A stretch of 64,000 bases of DNA, taken from contig JACTAT010000014.1 of assembly GCA_014526335.1 (NCBI GenBank), positions 7,841,659 through 7,905,658 of the forward strand. Direction: 5' to 3'. Under the pieces are notes generated by a model, which saw only the letters and a program-made list of their open reading frames with translations, ran no database searches and was not told the origin of the DNA. This DNA is from Chrysaora quinquecirrha (taxonomy: Eukaryota; Cnidaria; Scyphozoa; Semaeostomeae; Pelagiidae). The position numbers and the translations under genes are program-made. Below, piece after piece: positions 27,823 through 40,585 of this stretch. How positions within the stretch are numbered: the first letter of the stretch is position 1; every line of letters starts with the position of its first letter.

Positions 27823-28674
27823 ATATGTTCACACGGTACTTGAACTTCTCAAGATGGACTGTTATCCTTTGCAGGGCTCCGCTTCATAGTCCCGCTTACC
27901 TCATGTAAATTTTCCCAAAATAGATCCACAAAATGGAACGAAGCGGTCCCAGAAAGATTTCTCTCGAGAGTTAAATTGTTCATTTCTGTTCCATTCTGGG
28001 CTCACTTTTCAGAGTACCACTTTTCGGAACGGAACCAAGCCCCGGTCAAATCATCCTTACGACATTTCATTTGACAACGTTCTACAATAATAAATCATTG
28101 ATGCTCATCGTTGAGAGGGGGCTAATCGGTTCCGTTTAGGCACGCAGAGCTATTGAAGTTATAAAGGTTTTTAGGGTTGCAGTTCTGAAATGAACAGAAA
28201 TTTTCTATTAAAGTAGCTGGATGCTTCTTAGCTAATTTTGCGTCGATTGTTGCTTTGGTCAATAGAGGTGTGAGGCGGCTAGGCTGCGAATCAATGCTAC
28301 TGTTGAAATATATTTCGTTATTGTTAATCTTTGCTGTTTAGACAATTGTTTACACTTGCATTGTATTTTATTTATTATCGATTTTGTAATCTTCGTTTTT
28401 ATACCACATGTAAACATCTTCTAGCCAATGCACTGTAACTATAGATTGCCAAACATTGAGCGTTGGGGTAGTTTTGATGTTTTTATAGCTATTTCTGCAC
28501 TTATCATGTACTTGTATCATACATATTCAATTTGTATCAATTAAAGCAAATTTTGATGAAGCTATTGTATTTATCTTCTTCTCTTTTGCATGTGGAGGTT
28601 TTGGTTTTTAAGTTGCACGCGTCGCAAAAACGGTATAGAGGCAGAGCTCTCTCTGTCGCATGTCACATACGCCG
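27823..28674. other. Intergenic stretch, possible 3' UTR DNA
   Basis: No gene supported. It separates SPFH3 and the small minus-strand gene, which converge here, so parts may be 3' UTR. An ATTAAA polyadenylation-type hexamer occurs near 28540 on plus. Confidence 0.35.
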
Positions 28675-29050
28675 TTAATCCCGACTCTTCTCCCGTGCTT
28701 CGAAGAGTAATCGTTCTTCTTCTGACCTGACCACCAGTCCGCGGAATGGACTCACGCCAACCTTAGCTAAATGCGTTGAAACGTTGTCATACTGCGGTTC
28801 TATTCCTTGGCCTGCGATACAAGCCTTGATAAAGCGCATTAAGCGGTGCCCATTGAACTGTTCGGCAGTGGCACTGTATACCTGAAGAGGCTGTATGAAT
28901 ATGAACCCTTAACTCCCCTCGCCCAGCCTAGGACTGCACACCGAATACGTTGGGTTGGGCTTGTAGCGGTGCACCGATTTGTTGTAAAGCTCCTATTGTG
29001 GTAGCAGTGCGCAGCGTTCTTCTCAGGAGAGTGTTAACGAGTTCCAACAT
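28675..29050 (-). CDS. Candidate small two-exon gene, possibly mitochondrial protein
   Basis: Exon 1 is 29050-28949 and exon 2 is 28881-28675; the intron (28948-28882, 67 bp) has GT-AG ends, and both joins are phase 0. Predicted length 102 residues. The first 34 residues (MLELVNTLLRRTLRTATTIG...) have Arg but no acidic residue after Glu3 and look like an amphipathic mitochondrial presequence. Exon 2 is open for 69 codons with balanced, protein-like composition (HRLMRFIKACIAGQGIEPQY; then SPFRGLVVRSEEERLLFEAR). I do not recognise the family. The gene is divergent from MPND with 238 bp between start codons, a typical bidirectional-promoter arrangement. The alternative is chance; the high coding quality of exon 2 argues against it. 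Confidence 0.5.
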
Positions 29051-29288
29051 CAAGAACATCGAGCGGAGTTGCGGGAGAGTGGGAGGAACAATGATCTAGA
29101 ATAAAGGTGGAAGAGTCTGCGCAAGCGCAAAGACCAGCAACAGCAAAGTGTGGGAACAAGAACAAGAACAGTGGTCGGGTAACAAAAGAGCGCCTGTTTT
29201 CTCGTTTTCTGGCTATTTTTCAACTTAAAATTATTAATGTGTGTTGATTATATTCATTAAGAACTTTACAGAGCCTGAATTGGGTAAA
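29051..29288. promoter_or_regulatory. Putative bidirectional promoter between small gene and MPND
   Basis: The 238 bp between the two divergent start codons must hold both 5' UTRs and core promoters. It is more GC-rich than its surroundings around 29085-29190. No TATA box was assigned. Inference from gene arrangement only. Confidence 0.35.
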
Positions 29289-32200
29289 ATGGGTAAGTTC
29301 AAAAGGTTAATATGCGGTTCTCTGCATGACAACAATTTTATAATAATAAAAATAGGCCATGCCTGCTTGACGACCTTAGATTAGACCACCAGGTTCTACC
29401 AGGTACCTGGGTACCCAGTCATTGCCTAGATACCCTAGTAGGTACTAGGTACCCTAGACCTAGAGTACTTAGTAGGTACCTTTGACCTTTCCTCTATCTG
29501 CTGGGCTAGGCTAGTAGGCCCAAGCAGTCCTTGTGCATGGTATGGTATGTGCTGTGGCATCGTGGTGACTCGTGGTGTCAGAAGCTCTGTGTGGTCAGGG
29601 TTCAATCCTGTTTACCCTATTGTTCTATTCAAAACTGAGGTCTCAATTAGTTAACCTACTACTGAGATCCTAGCAACTGGCGCTAAAACACCATTTCACC
29701 TTCACCTTCACCTTGTTAGCTAATTAGATTAGAAAACTTTTATCAAGTTTGAATTTACATATACAGTGTTTTTATTCAGATTCCATGCACAAGTTTTACC
29801 CTGGTATGCAAGGACGGGATCAGGAAAAGGAAGATGATGGAATGTCTGATGAAGAAGAAGAGCATGATTTAAGTGACAATGAACAGGGGCAAAAACCTAA
29901 ACAGAAAGGAAAGAAACCAAGAGGATCAATGTTAACAGGGAGAGGTGTCACTATGCGTATGCTCATTGATGATGAAATATTGGAAACTGGAGAAAAGCTT
30001 CTTTCAATAGATTACTTGGTAATAATATTTGCTTTGCTTTGATTTTTATTGACTTTCCTTGGCTTATACTTGAGTTTATTCAGCATGACAAGGCATGAAT
30101 TGGCTTTATTTGACTTTACTAGACTAGACTTGACCTGAATTGATTTGAAGTCACGTGACATGATGTGACCTGGCATGATGTGACTTGACTTGATTTGATG
30201 TGACTTCACTTTACTAGACTAGACTTGACCTGAATGGATCTGAATTGACCTAACTGGACATGATGTGATGTGACCTGTGTGATATGACGTGAATTGACCT
30301 GACCTGACCTGACCTGACCTGACCTAATCTGACCTGACCTGACCTGACCTGACTTGAATTGAATTGAATTGACCTGACATGACCTGACCAGACCTGACTT
30401 AAATTGCCTTGACTTGACTTGACTTGACTTGACTTGACTTGACTTGACTTGACTTGACTTGACTTGACTTGACTTGACCTGACCTGACCTGACTTGAATT
30501 GAATTGAATTGAATTGAATTGAATTGCCTTGACTTGACTCGACTTGACTTGACTTGACCTGACCTGGCTTGACTTGACTTGACCTGACTTGACTTGACTT
30601 GACTTGACAGATTGTATGGCATTATTCCATATTTGATCATAATTATGGTCTAATTTGTTTTAGGGAAAGAAATTTGAGGGTGATCTTCTTCGCGATGGAA
30701 AGATAAGATGGTGTGAAACAGGACAAATATTCAGCTCTCCATCATCTTGGGCAATGTATTGTAAGAAACTTGTGAATCCAACTAAGAAATCAGGATGCGG
30801 CTGGGCTTCTGTAAGTATTTCAAAATTTGAATTGATCAGTTAAAAATATCTAGGGTTGTAGGCTTTGTGATCTTGCTGTGTTGTGTCAGCTGACCCATGT
30901 TCAAAATACAATGCCAATCAAGCTTCAGTTTTCGTTTGAAACATTTTGATCCACATCTGGCTATAAATTCTGCCTTTATTAATTTTTTAAGCATTCTCAA
31001 AGATATTTCTGCTATACTTTGCTATCTTAGGCCCCATTTACATTATGCTTGTTGCGCCTTGAATTGGGCTTTCAGTTACACTATGATGACTCAACCTGGT
31101 ATATGATGCTCTGCAAATTGTCTTGAAAATCATGGCGCTCTGGAGGTGATATGAACATAAAGATGCGACGCAGTAGCACAGTGTAACATGCCAATCCCAT
31201 ATATGATGCTCCAAAACCTTGTTTTTCTATTGTTTCACAAAGCAAATGTGAAGCAAATCTGCGAAGGAACTGTTGTGGCCTCTCAGTGTAACTGTGATGA
31301 AAACCATGGCGCTGCTCTCAGTGTAACAACTGGGCACCATCTTTTGACGGCACGAAAATCAAAACGCAATGATTTCATGCCGACATAGTGTAACTGGGGC
31401 CTTAAAGTTCAGAAATGGTAAGACTTTGTTTTGCAGATATACAGATATATTGGGAGTTATGTTGAAAATGGGGAAGAGGAAAGCTGCAGCTGTCAGCTAG
31501 GGTAAGGAGGAATTGTGGTGGCTTACCATTATTTCTTGTGATATGTTTCTCCGTGCTTCTTATAGGTGAGATACAAAGGGAAAAAGCTTGATCAATTCAA
31601 GTCTTCATGGTTCAGAAAACAGAAGCAAGGGCAGACTTCTGAATCAGCTGAGCAAGATGTCATCAGAAGCCCAACCGGAAGTGCCATGCCAAAGGTATTT
31701 AAAAAAGACTTTTTTCTTGTTCATCTTTTGACCCCCTATGTCACTGAAAAAGTGAAGGTTAAGGTGAAATGGTGTGTTTAGGGCCGGTTAATGATATCTC
31801 AACGCTGGTTGTGATACTACCATGTTTAGCTCGAAATTTTAGTGTGAATAACTAAGGTTTTTAGGTTAGGTCATTTTCAAATGCTAGTCAGGCAATTAGG
31901 GAATAAGGGCTATTCTTGGATCCGAAATTCAACTTGATACTTAACAAACATACCCTTTGGAAAGAGGCAATATCCTAATTAAATCCTAAGTTTCTTTCGA
32001 ACTTCAAACTGTGGATCTCGGAATCTCTCAAAAGTCTCAGAAACCTATTGCTTTTGACGAGAGAAGGTTTTGGAGAGCTCCAAAAAAAGAAGGCTACCGA
32101 AAAAAGAATTGGTTTAGAGAACACGCCCTTATCCTACCGAATTCTACAAACGGTGGACATCACAGTACTCACTAAAATATCGCAGGGATAGAAAGATTGT

Positions 32201-35200
32201 TTTAATCAAATGGAAAACATTGCACATTGTACATGTAGACATTGGTTTTCGAAGGATGGAATTCGTTTCGATTGCATTTTAAATTTTTTCGAATGCAGCG
32301 TCTCAAAAGTAACAATGAAATGAACAATCTCTGTGAAATCTACTAAATTGTTTGCTTGTTAGAGTAGAAGTTTAAGAAAGCTTTGCTGACAGATATTTAC
32401 AAAAATACTCAAGACCTAAGCAATATATACATACGCATATGGATACTGTATAATCTGGCTATAATGTATAACATAACTTATAACATATTATCGGATATAA
32501 CATACCGTTTAAACAGTCCCTTGCCGTTTCTAGTTTGGAGCAACTGTGAAAATCTTTTGAAAATGCATTTTACCCCAGCGTAGACCCGTCCGCTTCTTTC
32601 GGTTATAACTCATTCGGGCCCTTTTTGTAAATTTTCCCCAGTGAAAATTTCTTAAAAAAAGCCCTGGATCCTTTCCCATATAAATGGGGTCTAGCTAAGT
32701 CATTTTGTTCCTAAATGCAAATCTAGCAACCCCGATTTCTTCAATAAATTTTGAATAGCTTAAACAACAAAATTGAAAGGGGCTTAAACATTATTTCCTT
32801 CTTGTTGCAAGTGACGTATTTGTTTGAAGCTCTTTTCAACTTTGAGTTTCTTTGTTTGAATATGCTAATCATTCTTCTACCTCTTTCCTGCCTGACAGAA
32901 ATTTGACGCACCTCGCCTTGAAGCCGAGACTGCTAAACAAACAAAAACAGCAGGCATTTCACCAATTGGAATGCATCCTTTGGTCAGCCCAGTCTCCGAA
33001 CATGGTGCTCCGAGTCTCCCAGGAATGTCGATGCCATTATCAATTCACATGCCAAAATCTGCATCGCTTAAGTCACCAAAAGCGACAGCTGCACCAAAAG
33101 CGCCAACAGCGCCGAAAGTGAAGAAAAGAATGGGAAGACCACCTAAAAACAAGCCCCCAGAATTGACGCCAGCACCCCAACAGACACCGGACTCTGATCG
33201 AAAATACGCACCGGAAAAGTCAAGGCTCCATTCACCCCCTCCTCTTCACAGTCCACGCCAGATATCCCCAAAGTCAGCCCAGCCGTCGATGAGGTCGCCG
33301 CCGCCAAGTCATCACATCACACACCACTCTCGACCATCAGATTTCAATACGCCGGTACCGGGAAGGACTGGAAATGTAATGACGTTTAGTGAAGCATTGG
33401 AACTTGTAAAGAGTCAGTCGGCGAGTAAGATGGAACACGCTGGTTCGTACAGTCGAACTCAAGTGTCTAATATGTCCGGTGGGACACCAAGAATGAGCAC
33501 TATGCTGCATAGTTCTGCATCCGGACGAGTGTATAAAAGGTAACGATCGGTCGAAATCAGTTTCTATTTAGCTGTTTACTTTCCATTTTTGCTGGATTTT
33601 ACCCAAGTTTTCTATCGATTTTAAGGTGATAGTCTAGTCTAGTTGATTGTAGTCGATCACAACTGTAATAGGTAGTAGTTTGTGGATTGGCGGATTGATT
33701 GATTGACAGAATGATTGATTGACTGATTATTTGATTCAGTGAAAGTTGACTGCTGTATTGATTGATTGATCAACTGATTGTTTGACTTATTTACTTTTTG
33801 AATGATTGATTAATTGATTGATTGATTAAGATTCATTCGACCTCATTCGACCTGTTTTCTATCTAAAATGTTTTTTTCCTTGTTGATCCTTCAATTTAAC
33901 GGAGTGAAGTATTTCTCTCGCTTAATTCATCATTATTGTCTTGATTGTCGCTTTCCCATGGTACGGTTTGATAGGGATAACATCATCGTGTTACCATTGC
34001 CCGACATCTTACCCTTCCACAATAATGTCTAAATCTCCGCTCAGAGTCTTTCTAGATTATTGATGGAATGTTACCATCCTCTGCTGCTCTATAACTCCCC
34101 GTTTTTTCAGGAAACCTGGAAGACCACCAAAGGACCCCAATAAGCAGCAGGCAGTGAAAAGTATTGCCCAGATCATGCCTCCCCACTCTGCAATGACATC
34201 ATCAACAACTCCTTCACGAGGTAAGACCGCTGATGATTATTCTTCAAATTACAAGTTCCAACGTCTATTGGCGTCTAAAATAAATATCAGTCTAATAAAT
34301 ATCTCTCGTAGAAGAAATAAAACTCCAATAAGCGGGGATGCACTGTATGCAACTCTAATGGGTCTACAGTGTGCTGTATCAGAGTTTCTAGACTGAACTG
34401 CTATTATACATCAAACAATATAGATATTCGTTTACCGATTCCGTGCGACTGTGAGTTGCCTGAAAGATGGTGTCGCTCCTGATTCGGAAGTCTCGAATTC
34501 CTAGAAGGTGCATGTTTTAGTGTTAATAAAAACACATGGAGAAAGTGTAAAGGACCGGTTCAGGACGTCTGCTTTTGAAATTCGATGGTTCTGCATTCTT
34601 TCTTTTTAGGAAGAGGCAGAAGATTCTCTCGCACAAGAATGTCAATGAAACATGCTAACGTGCATCCGGAGAGGTACGTGATGCAATCCTGTTATGCTCC
34701 TTATTTTTAATATTTTTTCAGTTCAAGTTAAATAAGTTTACAGAATACAAAAATACAATTTAAAATGGATGAACCAAAAGAAGCAAAGCTTAACAAGTTT
34801 GGACCAAAAATGAATATGAAAACAGTACAGTTAATAATATCAGAATACATAATATTTAAGAATACAAAATGCAACGATGAATCAACGCTTTGAAACAAGA
34901 TAGTACTACAATTATTGGTGACTTGGTTTTTTGATTTATTAATACAATATTACTTAGCGAGGTAAGATAGTACCAAGAGTATTTTAAACCTTAGAAGTGA
35001 TCGGTCGGTAATAACAGGGACTTGTTGGTTGCAAAACAGTTTCTGAAAACGGACAGGTTTGACAACCTTGTTTCAGCTCTGTCAACAGAAATAAAAACAT
35101 GCCAAGGCTGCATGGTTTCAGAACTCTTGTTGCTGTTAGGCATTTAACAAACAAGATAGCTGGTTAATCTGGCTGGAGCTGTTCAAAAACAAGAACAACA

Positions 35201-38200
35201 ACAACAACAGCGAAAGTCAGGGACTGATGTTGCCAGTCTAGTATCATCCTATATTTTCCAATTTCTGTCTTTAGTTTTACACTAATACGGGTTTCATTGG
35301 TTTTTGAACATTAGCAATAGACAAAAGTTTTGTCTTATTTCTTAGTGACCCTCTCACATTGGTAGAGTGTGCCCAATTTGCAAGTATTGGAAAGATTCAA
35401 CCGTTTTCAATAACCATATCAACTAATAGTCTGCTTTTGATCGTGAGTATAAAAGCATTTTTGATATTTTGTTATACTTTGGTTGGCCTAAGATGTCAAT
35501 ATTCACCACTGTTAATGGGCACAAAACTCTTTGCGGTGTCAGAAGAAAAATCTTTTAGTCGGTTCTGAGTTGACAGAAAGAGTTCGTTTTCTTACTTGGT
35601 CAATTGATTTCTATTGGTCAAAATGCATTGTATTACATTCCTATTCAAGGACTTTCATTGTCATCTGTCTACAAGTGAAGTTACTGGATACCTTGCAGGG
35701 AAATGGGACTCAGCTAGACATCGTAAGTGATTTGATTTTTGATTTGATTTGATTTGATTTGATTTGATTTGATTTGATTTGATTTGATTTGATTTGATTT
35801 GATTTGATTTGATTTGATTTGATTTGATTTGATTTGATTTGATTTGATTTGATTTGATTTGATTTGATTTGATTTGATTTGATTTGATTTGATTTGATTT
35901 GATTTTTAACTTACTGTAATACAAAATTTTAACTCACAAAATTTACGAAAATTTGTTCATGTAGACTTGAAAGTATCACACGCCTACCCCTGCAAATGCA
36001 GAATCGCTGATAAAGAAGATGGAAACCAGATCGAGGCTCAGGTATGTGTTTTCACATAATCATCATTGTCATTCACTCATTTGGGGATAAAAACGAGGCT
36101 GTTTTTGGTTCGGCAATCGTAGTAAAGAAGTATGTTGTGTTTTGTAACGCAAACTAAAACTGCTTAGTACTTAGTAACTCTTTGATTCTGTTAGACCCTA
36201 TAGGGTGAGTTTCTTCATGAATTTCTCAAAATACATAGGTTAACTGCACAATTGCAAGCAAGGAGATAAGAAGGCATGTAGATGCTGCAGTATTTGAAGA
36301 AAGGTTGAATTTGAGGTATTGCGCTCCGTCCCATTGTTTGAAAAGTTAACAACAGGAACCTTCTCGCAACAACGACATCGAACGTTAAGAATAGGCCCTG
36401 CAGCCTAGAAGTTTTCTGTTATTTCTGTCGTCTGGATAACTGCGACTTTTCAAGGTAGGGCTTAACAAACAGCCTGCACGGAGCTTACCTCGCAATGGTA
36501 TGCAGATTCCTAAGTCTCTTTGTGTAACGTTCATATAATTTTGTAGATCAGACAAGAGATGGAGCAGACGGGTCAGACGCTAGTCGGTTGGTATCACAGC
36601 CATCCGTTCTGTCAACCAGACCCTACATTGCAAGATATCAAAAATCAGCTTCACTATCAGCAGATACTCAAAGATGAGAACTCGTCAGAACCATGCATCG
36701 GACTAATCGTGTGTAAGTACTTAATCGATCACGCACATATTTGATGCAGTTACACTATACGGTATTGCTTTAAAGAGGTGAAATTTTGCGGTTGCTTTTC
36801 TCAATTTTGCTCAAATCGATGAAAATATTGGCCAAAATTTTAGAAATGTTATCTAACTTTTTGAAATGTTGGCTAACCTTTTTCGTTAACAACACGTTTT
36901 TGTTTGGACCAGCATCTATAGCAAGCCGTGCCAACCTGTTGGCCATCAGTTGTTGGTGGCGATGTTGGCCAACACGTTGGCACGGTTTGCGCCCGACATA
37001 AATTTATGATAAAGTTAATATGCTATCAACAAATTTTAACTTTTGTTTCTTGATCTTCGAATTCATTAAAGGTCTGCGGTTTCATGAGAATCTTACGACT
37101 CGTTTCTTGCTCTCATAGCTGTCTCGTTTTGATTTTGCAGCTCCGTACGATTCTCACAAGAAAGAGGCTGCTTTCAAAGCATTCTGGGTACAGCCGCATG
37201 CTCAGATGCATCCTGAGAAATTAGCACTGCCGTTAGGAATGAATTTCACAACACAACAAGATCAACAGTTGACCCAAGATATTGTGAACGATATGGTAAG
37301 TGGAATTCCACTATCTTGGAGAATTCTCTTCATGGCTAAATGAATGAGGGTAGTAAGAATCAAAGGGGGGGGATGGTGGGAAGTTTAAAATCTAATAAAC
37401 GGGGATATTCTTAACTTATGAGTTATGATGATATCTGAACGGGATAACAATTTAAACGAAAACTGATTTATCTTATTCAGCACAGAAAATTAAAAAATCT
37501 TACAGTGTCAGCTTTTTGATAAAGTGATTGAATATTGGTTGTTTTCTATTTTAGAATTTTTTCCGACAGTGTAATGCCACATAAATAACCACATAAATGT
37601 TGATTATTTGCATGAGATAGTTCTGTTAGTTAAAATTGTGTGGCTGGGGTTCCGATCTCTGGGAAATCAAAAAACAGGGGATTCTAATAAGCTCGAGGGC
37701 GGCAAAATTTTCGGGAAATTTATAACAGCCCCCTGTCTTTTTGGCACCGAAAAGTACTTGAGTTGTCTACATAAGAAGAATGTAACGCCCTAACAAACAT
37801 CAAACATTATTTTTCAAACATTTGAGTCTTGCTTTATGTGCTGGGCAAGCGATCAAGCATTGTTTGTCAAAAACATGAAAGGTGAAGGTGAAATTGTGTT
37901 TTAGCGCAAGTCTCTAGGATCTCAGTAGCAAATTGAGACCTCGACCCTGGCTGTAATACTACTGTGGCTGGGCTCGAACCCTGACCACACTGAGCTCCTG
38001 AAACCACGAGTCAGCTGGATTTCACCACGACGCCACAGCACCTGAAATGTATTCTTCAAACGAAAATGATTTGCTGTTTGATTAGCATAACATAGAGCAT
38101 ATAACTTACTCAATCATATTTCATTTCTGCGTTAGGTCGCATTAGTCAATTACTACAAAGGCAATCCAGACAGCATCCTATTCACGGACACATGGACATC

Positions 38201-39727
38201 CGAATCAACTTATCTTGATAAAATCAAGGTTTGTATTACATTAAATCATTGCCTAGTCCATTAGAACCAACTAACGTTGTTGAATGTGGTGAGGACAACC
38301 CAGACTTACAGTGCTACCTGAATACCAGTTTGCTCTAATGCAGATCCTAATATATGAATATAGTTTATAAGCTGCTAATCTCACTAATAAACTGTGCCTA
38401 ATATATCCGGAAATAGATGTTTTCGTAATAGAAATTTCAAAACTTCGAGACATAGAGTTTTCATTAATATTAAGCAGTCCAAAGTTTAATTATCTTAGCG
38501 CCTGTATTACTTTTTTATGAGCGTTCAAAGTGTGAAGATTTTTTAAGGTCTTAGGCCAATGGGGTGAGAAGTTTCACCACCAGTCACTTTTCATAAAATC
38601 AATACTACCAGCGCTAGGACAGTGAAAACTTGCACCTGGACTAAGTGTTGGATTATACGATTTTACGATTTTAGCATCGAAACCGATTTCTTGAGATTTT
38701 GGAAAATTCTAAACCTGCCGGTCGTTCAGCGAAATATTTGTTATGTTCTGTACAGTAAATGATAGATAGACAGATAGACAGGTAGACCGATTCGATATTG
38801 AAACAGCGAATTTCTAAATGAAATACAAAATTTACCTGCGCTAATTCTAAAACTGTCAATTTTTCGGGTTCCACGTTCCCTTTGCCCTCAAGCAGTTACC
38901 TTAATTAGTTGGTTAGTTAGTTAGTTAATCAGTTCCTTAGTTAGGCACTGAGGAACACACTTGCTGTCGTTACAAGGTATGAGTTCCCTGTGCTAAGCAC
39001 GGTGGTCCACTGAATAGCTCAAGGCTAATCTAAGCAGTGCGACCCCAGTCCTTCCTCTCGATTTGACCAGACCTCGTGATTCTAATTGCCATTTGCCTGG
39101 AATTACAGAGAGCTGGAGACTCTCCTCATTCTTCGTTGCAAGTTTGACATTGGCTGGAATCGAAGCCATAATCATAGATCGCGAGCCCGTGTCGCCCACC
39201 ACTTGGCCAGCCATTCTGACCACATTCCATGATAGATGTGAGAAATTAAAAAATATAGACCACTTTTTTGACGTTTGGATCCATGATCTTTATCAGTAAC
39301 TGTTCTTGCAATGATTAAGGCCTAAATACCTACATTGCAATGGGGTACAATACTATAGCAACCTAATTGTATTGTATCGTATTGTATTAGCAAGCAGGTT
39401 CCCATGGTTGTTATGTTGTTATCCCATTGTAATGTACGTATTTCATTAGGCCCCAAATCATTGCAAGGACAGTTACTGATGAAGATCACTGTTCGTAACA
39501 TTTAAAACCGTCGTCTATACTTTCTGAACTTCTCACATAAGTAATTTATATAGGTTTTGTTAAGGAGCTAATGTCTAATAGTTAAACGAGAGATGGATAG
39601 TACTTTATTTCTTCTGCATGTATTTCTTCTTTCGTAGCATTCAGCCATCAGAAAATTTCCACAAGATCAGACTGACGGACGGTTTTTGGACTTCATGACA
39701 AAGTTACTTGTTGCCGCCAGCTCGTAA
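29289..39727 (+). CDS. MPND: MPN domain-containing protein with RAMA domain and AT-hooks (MPND orthologue)
   Basis: Fourteen exons: 29289-29292 (ATG G only), 29780-30018, 30664-30810, 31566-31694, 32899-33539, 34111-34220, 34610-34673, 35346-35442, 35650-35722, 35965-36041, 36547-36712, 37141-37295, 38136-38228, 39638-39727. All joins keep phase with GT-AG ends; 2085 nt, 694 residues. Order: acidic N-terminus; RAMA domain (about 48-155, with IDDEILETGEKLL, IRWCETGQIFSSPSSWA, GCGWASVRYKGKKL); Pro/Ser-rich linker with AT-hooks at about 248-258 (KKRMGRPPKNK) and 387-398 (RKPGRPPKDPNK); GRGRR patch; MPN domain (about 445-665). JAMM residues are present: Glu487 (TSEVTGYLAG), His544, His546, Asp557 (WYHSHPFCQPDPTLQD), with Thr554 where Ser is usual. 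JAMM domains are zinc isopeptidases, and human MPND has been reported to bind N6-methyladenine DNA; RAMA and AT-hooks suggest a chromatin role. Confidence 0.93.
29548..29714 (+). mobile_element. tRNA-derived SINE, (TTCACC)n tail (copy 3)
   Basis: GTGCTGTGGCATCGTGGTGA head, GGTTCAATCC B-box, TTCACCTTCACCTTCACCTT tail. It lies in MPND intron 1, about 65 bp before exon 2. Confidence 0.8.
30045..30610. repeat. TGACY pentanucleotide array in MPND intron 2
   Basis: Starts as degenerate TTGACTT/TGTGACTT, becomes near-pure TGACC and then TGACT/TTGAC arrays (30290-30610) with blocks of GAATT. Period 5. It fills most of the intron between exons 2 and 3. The 144-codon minus frame (VKSSQ repeats) is an artefact. 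Confidence 0.9.
31027..31404. mobile_element. TTA-flanked MITE with GGCCCCATTTACA ends
   Basis: Left GGCCCCATTTACATTATG and right CATAGTGTAACTGGGGCC are inverted repeats, and both are flanked by TTA. In MPND intron 3. The interior is palindromic, non-coding. Confidence 0.75.
31752..31826 (-). mobile_element. SINE fragment, (TTCACC)n tail family
   Basis: GTGAAGGTTAAGGTGAAATG followed by GGGCCGGTTAATGATATCTC matches the 3' end of the SINE family; the head is decayed. In MPND intron 4. Confidence 0.5.
31830..32898. other. MPND intron 4, remainder
   Basis: AT-rich intronic DNA. No conserved exon or structured repeat was recognised. Confidence 0.5.
33690..33835. repeat. (GATT)n degenerate array in MPND intron 5
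   Basis: ATTGATTGATTGACTGATT-type repeats, period 4, interrupted. Confidence 0.75.
34221..35345. other. MPND introns 6 and 7
   Basis: Apart from exon 7 (34610-34673) nothing coding is seen. The plus frame 34154-34396 is MPND exon 6 running on into intron 6. Confidence 0.5.
35723..35907. repeat. Near-pure (GATTT)n array in MPND intron 9
   Basis: About 36 uninterrupted copies of GATTT begin within a few bases of the exon 9 donor (GTAAGT at 35723). The NQIKS-repeat minus frame is an artefact. Confidence 0.95.
36855..37005. repeat. GTTGGCCAACA-type palindromic repeat in MPND intron 11
   Basis: GCCGTGCCAACCTGTTGGCC is mirrored by GGCCAACACGTTGGCACGG. A related GTTGGCCAACAT-rich segment is at about 55690-55920. 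Confidence 0.55.
37296..38135. other. MPND intron 12
   Basis: AT-rich; contains SINE copy 4 at 37881-38042. No other feature recognised. Confidence 0.5.
37881..38042 (-). mobile_element. tRNA-derived SINE, (TTCACC)n tail (copy 4)
   Basis: Starts GGTGAAGGTGAAATTGTGTT, contains GGCTCGAACCC (reverse B-box), ends CCACGACGCCACAGCACC (reverse head). It lies about 95 bp before MPND exon 13. Confidence 0.8.
38229..39637. other. MPND intron 13
   Basis: About 1.4 kb with no recognisable coding. Short GATA/CAGATAGA repeats lie at 38758-38790. Near 39290-39480 ATCTTTATCAGTAACTGT...TTGCAATGATT is mirrored by AATCATTGCAAGGACAGTTACTGAT, indicating a small palindromic element. Confidence 0.5.
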
Positions 39728-39984
39728 GGAGTTGTAACATAAGGTTAGTCTACTTACAACTGTAAAATTGATTGCAAAACGCCTGAAATTACGGAATATT
39801 ATTTGTAAATTGTGAAGCCTGGGAAATTTGACGGTATCGGGATTATTGCAACGATTGTGACTATATTTCCTTAAACATTTTTTTGGACGACCATAGTGCT
39901 AGCGGCGTTATTCTAGCGTTAACCGTCAATACTGAACAAGGAAAACGCATCGTGCTGGGAGAATTTGCGGGTCGATTTGGTGAT

Positions 39985-40585
39985 TATCAAGCGGTTAGCG
40001 GTTAGTTGGCAAAACGGCAAGAAAGTAAACATTAAACTAGGACAGTAAACATAAAGGATTGATAACTGGCGATTGACTTGACAATTGATCGAGAACATTC
40101 AATGTGCTCCAGTGACGGTTATCGGTGTTAGATTCTTGTGGCCAGAATCTATCTTCAGTTAACGTGTAACGGTTAATTGGCAATAAAGCAAGAGAGCCTT
40201 GGTATATGATTAACTGATACATCGAACACAGATGATTGATACTGACGATTAACGCGACTATTTCTTGAGAACATTCGAACTGTTAAGGAGCTAATTAAAC
40301 TGAAAATGAGCTCTGGCGATGGTCATTGGCGATGGTTCTTCTGGCGAGGCTTAACCTGTCTTTACTAAGCTGTTAGCGGTAAATTGGCAATAAGGCAAGA
40401 AAGCCATGGTACATCATTAACTGATACAGCGAACACCGAAGATTGAGGCGGTTAATATGACAATTGCTGCAGAAAATTTCGAACCAGAAACTGTTAATTG
40501 AAAGTGGAAAATGAGCTCTGGTAACTGTTACTGGCGATAAGCTCTTGCGGTCAGAATCGTTCTTAACGTAACGGCGGAAAGTGGA
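39985..40585. repeat. Degenerate tandem repeat, about three units
   Basis: GTTAGCGGTTAGTTGGCAA (about 39995), GTAACGGTTAATTGGCAATA (about 40166) and GTTAGCGGTAAATTGGCAAT (about 40371) head irregular units of roughly 170-210 bp. Each continues with a GATTGATACTGGCGATTGA-like segment and an ATGAGCTCTGGCGATGG-like segment. Lies 3' of MPND. Confidence 0.6.

Noticed and set aside
30206..30640. 144-codon minus ORF with VKSSQ repeats
   Set aside because: Direct translation of a TGACY pentanucleotide array inside MPND intron 2.
35661..35924. 87-codon minus ORF with NQIKS repeats
   Set aside because: Translation of the (GATTT)n array in MPND intron 9.
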